From Ceratodon purpureus (lineage: Eukaryota > Streptophyta > Bryopsida > Pseudoditrichales > Ditrichaceae): 64,000 nucleotides of DNA. The position numbers and the translations under genes were made by a program. How positions within the stretch are numbered: the first letter of the stretch is position 1; each line of letters starts with the position of its first letter. This document shows, one piece after another, positions 10,290-21,827 of this stretch. Below the pieces are notes generated by a model. That model did not search any database. It was not told where the DNA came from and saw only the letters and a list, made by a program, of their open reading frames with translations. The stretch spans positions 35,961,918 to 36,025,917 of the forward strand of contig CM026426.1 of the NCBI GenBank assembly GCA_014871385.1, written 5' to 3'.

Positions 10290-11340
10290 TGATATCTGGT
10301 TTGTTGTTCGCACATGTGTACTCAAAATTTATTTCAATGGTGACGTAGTGAGACTAAAAGGGCCACTACCAAAAATTTGCAGTACCACTGGTTTCAATTT
10401 CCTCAAATTGGTGTGAACATTGCTCGGAATATACATAAACACTGTAAAGAACTATTGAGTAAGCAATGTAAAGCACTGTTTCATTTCTAAGGAGGCCATG
10501 ATAAAAGGGCTTATGAGGGAGCCACGTAAGTGTGCTCGGGCCTGAACAAACCTTTTTCAGGGTCTAAGAGGGAGTCACGTAAGTGTGCTCGGGCCCTCCC
10601 AAACCTTTTCCAGACTCCCAGAACCCAGAGAACTGTCAATCAAAGGAAGGTATACCGTGACCCAACTTTGTCATAAGTTAATGAATAGGGTAAAAGCTTC
10701 TGATCATATTACACCAACCAGAAGGTCCATGCACGACCTTGGAGACTCTAGACCGTTTTCATTTCACGGTCCTCTGGAGTAATTTATATCCTCCTCCGAA
10801 CTGCTCCTTCTGTCGTAGATTGCTGTCCTAGGGTTGTTCTGATTGTAGCCTCTTGTATCCAGAAAAATACCACTTTCATTTGCTTTACAAGCGCAATCAA
10901 TACACATCATGGGATCATCGGGGTCATCAGGAGGTATCCATAGAAAGACATCCTTGCGGAATTGCCTTGTAGCTGCACAATTCTTTGGCACAATTCACTG
11001 TAACCGGAAAAGGAGATGCGTTTTGAATCTGGAGGGGACTATGTGTATTCGGTCTCGAAGTATGTACGCAAGGAGAAACTAAAGACATTAAGAAAATTAG
11101 AGAACACAGTCGATTCCTGGAGATCTGGTTTTGCATCTCTATGAATGGACGAGAACTATTACTATGTGCAACAATGTTATTTTTTTATTCGGCCTGGAAA
11201 TTCTGACGGACGAATTACTGGCTGGCGAATGTTGTGTTCAAAAAAGGATCACGACGTATTCAACTCAAATTCAAGCAGTCATTCACTCGGTTGAATGTAG
11301 GCAAAAAGTGATCAATAATTGAAGTTCGATGTTTTGAACC
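10290..11340. other. Downstream flank with no firm gene
   Basis: It contains a two-unit direct repeat (see 10508-10620). On the minus strand, around 10764-11136, two overlapping frames give a Cys-containing translation with a hydrophobic start (RLCSLIFLMSLVSPC), possibly a decayed secreted protein. This is too weak to call a gene. Confidence 0.3.
10508..10620 (+). repeat. Direct repeat of about 55 bp, two units
   Basis: Two adjacent units share GAGGGAGYCACGTAAGTGTG and CTCGGGCC, then an AAACCTTTTYCAG end. Each holds a CACGT core. Confidence 0.6.
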
Positions 11341-11705
11341 GTCAGAGGCATCTGAGGAGGTTACCGGTTGAAGGTTGTTGTAATATGAAAGGTCAGTTTA
11401 CCATGCTTACAAAGATACAAATTCTCAAGTATCATCTGAGGAGGTTACCGGTTGAAGGTTGTTGTAATATGAAAGGTCACTTTAGTATGCTTACAAAGAT
11501 ACAAATTCTCAAGTATCATCTAAGGAGGTTACCGGTTGAAGGTTGTTGTAATATGAAAGGTCACTTTAGCATGCTTACAAAGATACAAATTCTCGAGTAT
11601 CATACAAGAGTGACAAAACTTGTACAAGACAAACGTTTTCGAATTAGAACAGGAGGCCGCTATCTCGTGACCTCAGTGCATGTCCCCAAAATAGGCACCG
11701 GCTGA
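11319..11705 (+). CDS. Possible repeat protein, 128 residues
   Basis: An ATG-started frame of 128 codons, two thirds of it the 84-bp tandem repeat. The peptide unit is basic with a CC pair and no recognised domain. The frame may be open only because the repeat length is a multiple of three. Confidence 0.2.
   Translation: MKFDVLNRQRHLRRLPVEGCCNMKGQFTMLTKIQILKYHLRRLPVEGCCNMKGHFSMLTKIQILKYHLRRLPVEGCCNMKGHFSMLTKIQILEYHTRVTKLVQDKRFRIRTGGRYLVTSVHVPKIGTG
11349..11600 (+). repeat. Three 84-bp tandem repeats, open in one frame
   Basis: Units start at 11349, 11433 and 11517 and differ at only a few bases. As 84 is divisible by three, each translates to the same 28-residue block (HLRRLPVEGCCNMKG, then KIQILKY) inside an ORF at 11319-11705. 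Real peptide or accident is undecided; no family is recognised. Confidence 0.8.
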
Positions 11706-11940
11706 ACTGTTCTTATGACAACATTCCACGGGTGTTGGTCAGTACTACCCACTTACCCTAAGCGAAGATTTGCACGGCCATAGATCTAGGTCCTCCAGTC
11801 ATTTTACTGAAATTGTCCACGGCCATAGGTCACATTACAAACTATATTTAGTTTTTTTATTTTAAGTAATTCTTAATCCATAAAAGACCGTAATCTTACT
11901 GCTCTAAATCATATTTTCATCAAAATATCCAAAAAGTTAC
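11706..11940. other. Spacer before the coiled-coil pseudogene
   Basis: No gene seen. A short motif, CACGGCCATAG, occurs twice (about 11774 and 11819). Confidence 0.3.
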
Positions 11941-11976
11941 TGCTCACCGCTCTCCGCTCACCGCTCACCGCTCGCA
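11941..11976 (+). repeat. CCGCTCACCGCTC simple repeat
   Basis: Tandem CGCTCWCC-like units abut the 3' end of the minus-strand coiled-coil pseudogene. They are related to the repeat at 5345-5402. Confidence 0.55.
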
Positions 11977-14019
11977 CTTTAGCGTCGTCCTATATATCTT
12001 GCGTGATTTGGATCGCATACAGGATGTCATGCTGAAGATTATTGCACATGTCTTCCAGGCTCTTGACAAGCTTGTCGTTGGCCCGATCTTGATCTGCAGT
12101 GCCGGTTCTTGACGCAAGGCAGGTTGCCTCCTTCGGTACCTGGATGTTTTTTGCTTCCAATGCCACAACCTTAGTAAAGTTTTCTTCCTTCGTTGCTTCT
12201 GCCTTTGATTGTAACAAGCCGTCATTCTGCTAGGCGACCTCCCTGAAAGCGTTGAGTTTGCCTTGTGTCCCCTTTGCCAAAGTTTCTGCATCTAGTGCTC
12301 TTTTTTTAGTATCGGTTAGTTTGACTTCTAGTTTGACCTCTTTTGCCTTTGTTGCATTCCTATTAGCCTCCTCGAGTTAGAGAGACATTCTCCAACCTTC
12401 TTATTCCGTTGCCTTTGCTGGTTTCTTAGCCTCTTCTAGCCGGACATTCAGCTCCTTGGATTGTGCTTCCACCGCTATTGCTTGTTTAAGAGCATCTTCA
12501 AGTCGGACATTCATGTTTTTGGAATCCGTTTCCAATGCCATTGCTCGTTTGTTAGCATCCTTGAGTCAGACATTTAACTCCGTGGCATGAGCCTCGGCCA
12601 CAGTCGCTGCATCCATAGACCTCTTTATATACTTTTCCCACATAGTTGCCCTTGCCTCCGCTCTCTCGGCGGATCTCATCGCCTCATCCCTTTCCTGTGA
12701 CAACATCGTATCCGGCCTTCCAATGCTCTGGTCCCTTGTGTCCGATAAGCCAAGAGCCTCTAGCCTGAGTTCTAATCCACCTATTGTTGCTTTTAATTCG
12801 CAAACGTCCGCGTCATCTTTGGCAAAAACATCCTTCAATAGCCGCCGTATTATAGGTTCCGTTCCCAGTACAACATTTTTTGCACCTCCTAGTTGAGGTG
12901 GATTGTGATGGGCCCTGCTAGTTGTCGCACGATGTCCGAATATACCCTGTTCCGACCCTTGCATCCGCCAATGTGGTCTAGTCGTCACCCCGACTCTTCC
13001 ACCAAATACCTCTTCCGACCCACCTAAACTCTGGTCCGCCCCATCGATCCCATCATGGGCCCCGTCGAACTCCATGTCCGCTCTTGAAAAGCCGGCTACA
13101 ATCGACCCCGACCATAGCAATGTCTGGCCCAGAACTCCCCTTGCTGCCTAGGATGCCCCCCTTTTTGATGCCGTCTGCTCATTCCCCCTGTCCCTCATTG
13201 GCAATGCAGTCGCAGCTCCAATCTCTTCTCTCGCACTCCCACCAATGGTGTGGTCCGACCAAGTTCCCCGCCATCTGGATCCAAGCATTCCATCCATCTG
13301 ATTATCGTAAGTCAGACTCTTAATTGTGCATTGTTGTGGTCTGCTCGCCCTTGATGGCTCCCCGTCCGCCGGTATCGCCTTATCAGGATTTTAAACGAGT
13401 GAAGGATTTCTTTTGAACCAATCGAGGACATCCGTGTAAAGAATGTGCACCAGCTTCTTCGCTGTCAATCTGTCCTCTAGCTTCCGAAGGAGGAGCCAGA
13501 AGTCTTTAAAGTAGAGCAATCGACTTTCTTTTTCAACACATGCTCAACGTACATCAAGGCAAGGATGCTTCTCGGAATCTCGTCCTTTGGCCACTTTGGT
13601 TCATTGGATATTGCCTGAAGATTGCACAGGAACGTCCTCTTGACGTCCACATCTGTTAAGGCATGGTACTTGGCAATCTTTGCCTTGCAATGTATTGCCT
13701 GCTGACCTTTTGGTCAAAGCCAATAGAAGTCAAGAATGTCAACAAACTTCATAGCAGCCGCAACATCCCCCGGCTCTCGCGGTCTCTCCTAGCCATTGTA
13801 TGCCAACAGAGCTCGATTGTTGAAAATGTCCAGCTGCAAATCCGAATCCATGCGGGCTCTCTTCTTGAAACCACTTGCGGACTGCGATTGGCTAGCGGAC
13901 TCATCTTTGTCGGGTTCGTGCGGCCTCCTTCTAGACACTGTGCTCAATTCGCTAGTGGACATCCTCGTGCCGTGAACTTCGGCCCTGTTCACAATATATG
14001 GGTAAGTTGCAATTTCCAC
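11960..14019 (-). pseudogene. Decayed gene for a coiled-coil protein of unknown family
   Basis: Protein-like sequence runs leftward from about 14019. The first part has a basic, Ser-rich N-terminus (SRRRPHEPDKDESASQSQSA). A middle part around 13400-13700 reads like a globular domain (KYHALTDVDVKRTFLCNL, ALMYVEHVLKKKVD, LTAKKLVHILYTDVLDWF) in more than one frame. A Gly-rich linker follows (12950-13120), then a long charged coiled coil (RDEAMRSAERAEARATMW). Several in-frame stops and at least one frame change show it is broken; one stop in the repeat NVxLKDANKRA is CGA-to-TGA-like. I do not recognise the family, and the middle block is the best query for finding intact relatives. Confidence 0.45.
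12360..12605 (-). repeat. 63-bp (21-residue) coiled-coil repeats
   Basis: On the minus strand, successive 21-residue blocks share (E/N)xNVRLEDAxKxAxAxExxSK, three heptads each. They are the repetitive tail of the coiled-coil pseudogene. Confidence 0.6.
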
Positions 14020-16650
14020 TTTTCTTAAACATTAACGAAACACTTTGCAAATGCTGGAGGCGGATAAGAAATACCCTTTTTGCATATGATATGACAAAGG
14101 TAGCCATTTGAGGCCATTCAATCCTTACGGAATATTACGGTCCTACAAGGACCCGACGCTCCACTCCGCACCCCGCGCGCCCACACAATTAGAGATAGGC
14201 AAGCGGTCTAGGCGCAAAAGCTGAGAAGAGTGAGGGACAAATGTGCGTCCAGAATTGCCTTTTATACGAGTTCGCCTTTGCCTCGTGCACCCGCCCAACC
14301 CAATGTCCATCCTACTCTCGCTCCTTTGTATTACTTGCTCCCTTCCACATCCCGCGCTCCCTGTCAAGCGCACGACGTTTCCTTTTGGTTCGGGGGCAAA
14401 TTGGACATGGCCCTAGACGTCTTGTCTGCTCCTTAGTCCGCAATCCGCTCAGTAGTTGTCAGTCCAACTTGCAGTCCATAGTCCACTCTGCAATCCGCAT
14501 TGTAGTCCGCTGCATGGCCTCCACATGCGATTTTTCCAGAAGAACCCCGTCACTAGCACTATTCGACCTCGTCCGTAGAATCGCCCTTCTAAACTTTGGT
14601 ATCCGTCCGCTCTTGTCTGATCTTAACCAGCAAGTTGCATATGAGTGGAGATAGTCTTTGTCTGGCTCTTTTATTATCACCCCATCTGGGACAGTGTCCC
14701 GCAGCGTCCTCTAGGCAAGAATAGCACTAACATCCATGAAGACGATACGTGACTGAAACGATACATGACACTATCTACATTTAACATGTCTTTGAGGCAT
14801 CGCACCCTCCATCCCCAAGTCTTCCCACCATTGATTCCAAGCTTCTACTCTGTGCGGCATGCCTACGATAGAAAGCAAGAATCTCGAAGGCGAGTGCACT
14901 ATTTAAGGCGCAGTGGACCTATTACACATATTGCATCCAACAACACACTTCTAGCGTTGTTAAATCAAATTCAAGGAATTGAGTCAATTAGTTATGTAGA
15001 AGATCCGCATTGGATTTCGGACGGGCCATTCCATCGTGGTATGTTGGACCCCTCGCGCACACTTGGTCGCATGCAGAGGAACCTGAAATGAGACGCCAAA
15101 GACTTGAGACACGCAATGCAAAGAAGGTCAAACAAATCCGGGTGTATTGCATCCTTATGCGGCCCCGCAAAGGTCAAGATGATGCATTGAAGGAGCGAGT
15201 ACGGGACACGAAAGCAGAGTTGGAGGATTTGTTTGGGGTGGTGCGGACAAGGTCGAACAAGACCATGTTCGATGGCGGTCAACCTACGAGATTTGATTCT
15301 TGATAGCATTGTAAAAAATAAGCGGTAAGATTTGCTTGTAAAAGGCAATCAAAGACAACATCGGAGGATTTCAGTGGCACGCACTGAGAGTGGCCACTAT
15401 ACAAAGAAGGACCAACCAAGCATGGGCGGACAAGTTGTAGTCTAAGCAATAGGCGAACAGCGGTCGCTCTGTAATCAAACTTGGAGGAGGTACTTTAACG
15501 GATTGGAGGGTCGGACGTGGTCAGCCGGCCCGAATGTGCGTGTACTATAGGGTTTGACGTGATCCTTGGGCAGAGATGTTGCAAAGGCCAACATAGCTGA
15601 TTACAAAGGCAAATAAACAATATCATATTGTTCTTCTAGAGTAGAGACGAGAGGCCAAACCCCTGTGAAATACTACCCGACGCCGAACAAACGGACTGCT
15701 CCATAGACAATGAAAACAGCGCCGGCGAGACAGATACCGAACTTCGGGCCTCCTGCACGAGGTTGTTCCAATCTCACGTGAATGATGATCCAATACAGTC
15801 GGATTGGGGCAACAAGCAGAATACGGGCGGATTCAATCCGAGGCAGCGTCGCCCAGCAAAGGGCGTACGGCGTACGAGATCGCGCGATGTCTGCAATGAT
15901 ATGTGAGTGGAAAGTGAGAGAAAACAAGTCTCTTTTTATGCATCCAACCTGCAGGTACGTGTGGACGATTCCTTCCTAGTTTTAAGATGGTTCCTTGTGA
16001 CATCACTAGTCTTGAGGATGAGGTCTTAGAGTTCTTGCTCAATTGGAATCCCGACCCAAACGAGGTGGTTGGGAACATCGATAAGGAAGCTGCTCCAGGA
16101 GCGGGCAGGAGAGACAAGGACATCAGCGTAGACAAAGTACAAGGGTTGGGGGGAGGTGTCTGCATTCTAGCTAATAAAGAATGCAAGTGGAAGGACAACA
16201 ACGTATATGGATAGCCCGGAGGCGGTTGTAACGAGAGGTCATGCCCAGCACATGGTCCAAAGCATTTACGCTACTATGGGCACGGGAGGTCCAATAGAAA
16301 GGTACATGCGGAGTAGAGCAGCCTCATTGATGGCAACCAAATCTTCAAAACCTAGGACGTACGTCAAGAAATTGGAGGCAAATTGGCCATCCAAGTAACT
16401 AAAATTATAAGTACATTGAACAAGCTAAAAATTCTAAGTTGTGTAGAAGTAAATATTATATGATTTAACACGGAGAATCTCCGTCGTCGACGCTACGCAT
16501 TGGCAACTAGTTTTCTACAGTAAAAAGGTTGGAAGATGTTTGTTTGCTTAGAAGCTGCACGAGATGGATAACCACAACGAACATAAGTACCGGAAACCCC
16601 AAAATTGAAAAGAGGATTTCAAAATATGGGGCACATTCAGAGCAGCACTA
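14020..16650. other. Region with only short, uncertain frames
   Basis: Frames of 60-140 codons occur on both strands (14241-14654, 14765-15091, 15010-15303 on plus). Two at 15987-16214 and 16207-16398 have ordinary composition (starts MVPCDITSLEDEVLEFLLNW and MDSPEAVVTRGHAQHMVQSI) and may be remnants of one gene. Nothing is recognised. Confidence 0.3.
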
Positions 16651-16669
16651 TCCTTATGAAGGTACCATC

Positions 16670-16945
16670 AATATATTTAAATGGTGTCAGCAGGTCGCCA
16701 AATGCTGCCAGCAGTGCCAGCAGTTGGCATTTGGGGGGTCGAGCCAATCGCTTGCAGCGAAGGCCTTGCCCACTGCTGTCACCCCATTGGACAATACAAG
16801 CAGTAATGACACTGTCAACGAGCGTGTGCCCACTATTGTCACCCCATTGGACAGTAGCCGATCTTGTTGTCAAAATGGCAAATCTCGTTGTCAGCGGGGC
16901 GAATTTTGTTGTCAGCAGGCACGATATCCACGAAGGAGATTTCGC
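16670..16945 (+). repeat. Short degenerate repeats and a small palindrome
   Basis: CCAAATGC ... GCATTTGG form an imperfect hairpin at about 16697-16732. TTGTCACCCCATTGGACA occurs twice (about 16785 and 16837, slightly varied), and TTGTTGTCA-type units repeat from about 16862 to 16915. It may be the edge of a decayed small element next to the foldback element. Confidence 0.4.
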
Positions 16946-17027
16946 AGAGAAGTGTCAGCGGGCAGGAAGCTCGCCTAATCCGAGCTGTCTTGCAAGGCCC
17001 TTTGGAGACCCAATTTTTCCCCTAATG

Positions 17028-17530
17028 TTTAGCTAATAACAAGGTTGGAAGAAACTAGGAGCTATAACCGGACATGGTGGCACAAGTATTTGATATTGGC
17101 TAGCCGGACGGTTCCGGATGGACTGCAAGTTTCTAGAATTCGGAAATCTGAAGTCCGGAAATCCGGAAATCTGGACTCTTGAAGTTTGGAAATCCGGAAT
17201 GCAAAAATTGTTGGACAAATACCGGAATTGAAGAATAGCAGATGGGGCCAGCTCTCATACTGACTGGAACCTCAATGCCGGTAGGTAGATGTCCAAGATG
17301 CCGGAAGTCTGGCTCTTTTATAATTCCGGATCAGGTCAGAAGTAGAAATAGGTAGTTAGAAATCTCCCGACTCTTAATAGCGACTAACGATGGGGCTCAA
17401 TTGCATCCGGCTATTAATAGGGAGTTAGATATAGTAATTTGTAGTTGTTGAGATCCGGAAGTCTTAGATCCAAAATCCGGAAGTCTCAGATCCAAAAATT
17501 TGGGATCTCAGATCCAGAATTCTAGGATCT
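17028..17530 (+). repeat. Left inverted arm of the foldback element
   Basis: Matches the reverse complement of 18510-19013. Its inner end has direct repeats of the form GATCC-AAAAT-CCGGAAGTCT. A TATA-like box reads outward on the minus strand at 17315-17322. Confidence 0.85.
17315..17322 (-). promoter_or_regulatory. TATA box facing out of the left arm
   Basis: CTTTTATA on plus is TATAAAAG on minus, followed by GAGCCAGAC as in the other arm. Confidence 0.35.
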
Positions 17531-18024
17531 AGTGGGCTACTAGGCTGCGGGAACTCTATGTAGGAGATAGTACTAAAGCTAGAAGTTTTCCCAAGGCTTG
17601 GACCTTGTTTTTGTATTCCATTAGCTTGTGAATTTCAGAATATGTTTTGAAAATCTGTTGGAGTTTGAGCGAGTGACAGTTGCATAGCAAGTCCATTGTG
17701 GTTTCGGTTGGAAGTACCATTATTGCCGGTAGGATTCTAGAAGTGTGGTTTTCTGGTTGAGTGAATCAGGAGAGAACCCAGAGAGATTGGAGAGGTGTCA
17801 AGCGCCGAGCGTTGACGGTTTCCAAGGTCCGGAAGGAGCCTGGTGACAGGGACAAAAGCTTGACTAGCCGACCGGAAACCGTCCGGAAGGGGTAACAGTG
17901 TAGAAACAATACTTGCAGCTAGACCAAAATGTCATTGTAGTATAGGATTTTGTCCCTGTATCCGATACTGAGTAGCCATCCGGCTCAGTAGAGTAGATAT
18001 ACAGAAATCATACCATCCGGTTGT

Positions 18025-18140
18025 TAGGACCAATGAGTGTCTAGCCACTTTAAGCTACGGGGTAGTGGGTGTCCAGCCACTTTAAGTCAAAGGATAGTGG
18101 ACAATCCAGCCACTTTAAAGCATAGAAGGATCAGTGGGAA
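18025..18140 (+). repeat. Three short repeats in the foldback centre
   Basis: The motif CCAGCCACTTTAA (first copy CTAGCCACTTTAA) recurs three times at about 35-40 bp spacing, each next to a GTAGTGG/ATAGTGG variant. Confidence 0.6.
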
Positions 18141-18509
18141 CCGGCCAGTAGTCTAAAAACCCGGAAGTTTGTCCAATAAACAGTAAGAGACGTCCGTCCA
18201 AGTACCATCCGGTAGGGAATTTGGGACGAACGGTAACTAGAGTGGACGGAGAGTAACCGTCCGGAAGCCGGTATCCGGACGGATCCGGATCTAGAGGGTG
18301 ACAATTCGGAAGTTCACATAAGTAAGGAATCCGGTCGGCTAGGTGCCGGACGGGAAAAGGTAGCTAATTGTCTAATAGAGGAAAAACTATAGTTCTTTGT
18401 GGAAACGAGGACGGAGTGGTTCACTTTGGAGGGTATTTAGTGTCAATTAAGTACTTTCCGGAGGAAAACTGAGGCCACATCGTGCTACATGTGATTTTTG
18501 GCGCATCTC

Positions 18510-19013
18510 AGATCCTAGAATTCTGGATCTGAGATCCCAAATTTTTGGATCTGAGACTTCCGGATTTTGGATCTAAGACTTCCGGATCTCAACAACTACA
18601 AATTACTATATCTAACTCCCTATTCATAGCCGGGTGCAATTGAGCCCCATCGTTAGTCGCTATTAAGAGTCGGGAGATTTCTAACTACCTATTTCTACTT
18701 CTGACCTGATCCGGAATTATAAAAGAGCCAGACTTCCGGCATCTTGGACATCTACCTACCGGCATTGAGGTTCCAGTCAGTATGAGAGCTGGCCCCATCT
18801 GCTATTCTTCAATTCCGGTATTTGTCCAACAATTTCTGCATTCCGGATTTCCAAACTTCACGAGTCCAGATTTCCGGATTTCCGGACTTCAGATTTCCAA
18901 ATTCTAGAAACTTGCAGTCCATCCGGAACCGTCCGGCTAGCCGATATCAAATACTTGTGCCACCATGTCCGGTTATAGCTCCTAGTTTCTTCCAACCGTC
19001 TTATTAGCTAAAA
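18510..19013 (-). repeat. Right inverted arm of the foldback element
   Basis: Reverse complement of the left arm. It carries TATAAAAG at 18718-18725 facing outward (plus strand). Confidence 0.85.
18718..18725 (+). promoter_or_regulatory. TATA box facing out of the right arm
   Basis: TATAAAAG followed by AGCCAGACTTCCGG; the mirror of the site at 17315-17322. Confidence 0.35.
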
Positions 19014-19060
19014 CTATCATATTTCTGTTTTTCCTATCTACCTAGTATTCTAGCAGCACT

Positions 19061-19088
19061 ATAATTTCCGGTTTAGCCGGAAATTTAT
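19061..19088. repeat. Short perfect hairpin
   Basis: AATTTCCGG and CCGGAAATT flank a TTTAG loop just outside the foldback element. Confidence 0.5.
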
Positions 19089-21760
19089 GCTTACTTCCGG
19101 CAACATGTGGGAACGTCTTCCCACAATGCACGCATGCACACTCTTCCCGCACTCGATCGGTCACTAGACCTCCAGTCCGCGTCTACATGATCGTCCGACC
19201 TTCCTGTATCTGCCTAACCCAACTCTTGGCCACGCATTCTGCGGGAATGCACATGGAGATCGGATGCATAATGCTTGTGCAGATCGCCACAGATTGGAAC
19301 TACAAGTGTGCTACGCGGTCCTAGTTTGATGCCCACAAACAGGTTTCCATGCGGCGGACGGCGGAGATGTCGGGACACAAGAGCTCAAACTCCCGAAACG
19401 CGTCGACAGCTTCGAGCCAGATCCATAGACACTCCTACAATCTCCGTACATCTCTTGCATGTTGATACTCCCTTCGCCTTCTCCTCGCTGCATTTGCTGA
19501 CACAGGAAAATCCGCGGATTTGTAGTCCAAAGAGAGAAACTCACTTAGACAACGGCTACTCCCTTGCGTTCCTAATGGCGGGCCCTCACGCGAGTAGACC
19601 ATCAGGCACGGCTTGGAGTGGTCCAACATGTGGTTAGTTCAGCATGCACAAAAAATGGTTAGTTATACCACCCAGGAAGAATGATTTCCCCTATGGTGCT
19701 GCAATACCTGCAACAATCAACACATAGAAGAAGGGAGGCAATGATCATCATAGCTTCAAATGGGCATTTAATTTTCCCTCTCAATTGCAATAAAACTAGC
19801 AACCCACCTGGACTTCGGATTATGAAATCGATCCCAGCAGGCAAACAGACGAGCACGTAGTTATAACGGGTTTAATGGCCTAGTCATAAAACGCAATACG
19901 CTTGATACATCTAGGGATTAGGATATCATTCAAAATACCACCTATTCCACCACCACCACTCGAGAACACAACTCAATGCAGTACTAGGACATCTATACGC
20001 ATCATGAACTTATTAGTGACAACACATGAAAAAAAAATGATTTTGATATCATAACTTCTTATGCAATTGTAGTTTCATAATGCCAATACTAAGGAATTCA
20101 AGGTCGAGAGCAATCAGTTTGATTCCGGCGGGATGCATGTCCGACCCGTTGTCCAACCAATGCTGTACTCTAGTTGACACCAATCCGACCACCACGGACT
20201 TGCAAATAGGCTCATCCCTAAGCCTAAACAACAGTTCAAAGTGTATTTAGGAGGAAGGAGATGCAGAAATTGGGAGATGAGACCATGTACCAGACTATTC
20301 AACATATACAGAAGACGACGCTTTTGGAAGAGACGTGGAACGATAGACAATAAATACGGATTCAAAGCTAAGATAATAAGGAGTGAAGGCGACTATGATC
20401 AAAATTTTACCTGCATACAATGGCATTTGGTCCACAATATGAACTGAATGATGGAGTCCAACCGTGCATATCTTGTTGTACTAACCTTCGCTGGTTGGTA
20501 TCCTACACCTCTGTGTTTCAAAGAACAATTTTCTAGGACTCGTCCTCAGAATCCATATAAGGCCGCAAGTTGAATGCAAGTCGGCCTTGCATCCAATGTG
20601 GCTGGTAATCCACGAAGTTCCTCCACCCTCTACAAACACAACGGACGACAGTGCATGTTGATTTTCTCGATGTTGTCATCGTCGACCATCAACATCTTCT
20701 AGATGATGCCCTGTGAGATGTCTACTGGGATGGCAGGTAAGAAACTTTGCCTGAACCTTAGTTCCATGTCGACAATTGACCTATACTCTACATCATCGCT
20801 TCAGTTAGAATTGTTCCTGATCTAGGCTGCCTCTAACAAGGGGATAGGACTCCGAGGACTCCTAGCACTGTGAGCCATAGCTGAGATGCGGTTAAGGTGT
20901 CATGTTTCAACGAGCCAATCGCAAGCGTGGTTGCGAAGTGGAAGACAATGCACTGGTTCCTAGAACAACTATGGAGATAAAGCAGGCATAGCATAGTATA
21001 CCAATCCATTCAATGGTAGGCGGATGAAGATATGCTGTCGGACAAAGGAATTTGGTAAGCGTCAGAACATATCGACTAGAACTTGGGTAGGAACTTGGCA
21101 ATTGAAGGTACAATGTTGGTGAAGTGGCTGGACAAGGGTTCGACAATAACGCGTACAAGAGAATGTCGCGGACTGGTGAGGGGGCAATGGAAGCGAACAG
21201 CACGCGGGTCGGATAAATGCATTGGGGGATGCGGGAATGCAAACGAGAGTAGAAGGGCACAGCGGATGACTGGACATCGATCCGGCGGAACGCGGACGAC
21301 AGCTCGGACAATGGAGTAGGTGTTCGGGATGTATGGTAGAGAAAGGTCATGTGACGTGGTTGCAAATTGTCCACGGTGGCGCGGACAACGCTCCGGTGAG
21401 GGGACTAGTAGAGGGACCCACCCTCCTTTACACGTATCAGACGACTCCTCACGCAGACGTGGACATATGTTGTCCAAGGTGTCACCAATCAGAAAATGTA
21501 AACGTGAAAACGCTGCCGTAAAATTTTTGGCCGTCACAATAAAGACTGTATAGGACGTCCGTTCGTGACGACAAACTGTCGCGACGTCCCAACATTATGA
21601 CGCAAGAGGCTCACGTCGCGACGAAATAGAAAACCCTAGGTATAAGGAAATATGAAGAATATACACTTCAATTTTTCTTATTAAAGGGAGCTAATTTTTA
21701 TTGTGAACTTCACTAGAATTAGCTCAAAATAAGAGTCAAAAAAGGTATTAAAGCTACTAT
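19089..21760. other. Intergenic region with no convincing gene
   Basis: Several 60-150-codon frames overlap on both strands (for example 19275-19637 plus, 20907-21374 minus, 21083-21319 plus), and none has a recognisable domain. Around 21550-21620, GTCGCGAC-type palindromic motifs cluster (TGTCGCGACGTCCC, CACGTCGCGACG), as in subterminal repeats of some DNA transposons. Confidence 0.35.
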
Positions 21761-21761
21761 T

Positions 21762-21782
21762 GTAGATAGATCGATAGATAGG

Positions 21783-21826
<44 letters not shown>

Positions 21827-21827
21827 A
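21762..21827 (+). repeat. (GATA)n microsatellite
   Basis: About 16 tandem GATA/TAGA units with a few interruptions at the left end. Confidence 0.95.

Larger units (their letters stand above)
17028..19013. mobile_element. Foldback element with 0.5-kb inverted arms
   Basis: The left arm 17028-17530 and right arm 18510-19013 are inverted copies about 98% identical (I count roughly 8-9 differences by eye). They flank a 979-bp centre with no open frame. Outer ends are TTTAGCTAATA / TATTAGCTAAA. The whole element is very rich in TCCGGA and CCGGA. I see no clear target-site duplication. Long TIRs with no coding centre suggest a non-autonomous foldback or MULE-type element. Two inverted copies of another repeat cannot be excluded. 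Confidence 0.75.

Noticed and set aside
17033-17218. 61-codon ORF present twice (17033-17218 minus, 18822-19007 plus)
   Set aside because: Its duplication is explained by the inverted arms; the composition follows the TCCGGA repeats.
20907-21537. Overlapping ORFs of about 150 codons on the minus strand
   Set aside because: Several frames are open at once with Ser/Pro/Leu-rich translations and no domain; typical chance ORFs.
21762-21827. CRISPR-like array
   Set aside because: A simple GATA microsatellite without spacers.
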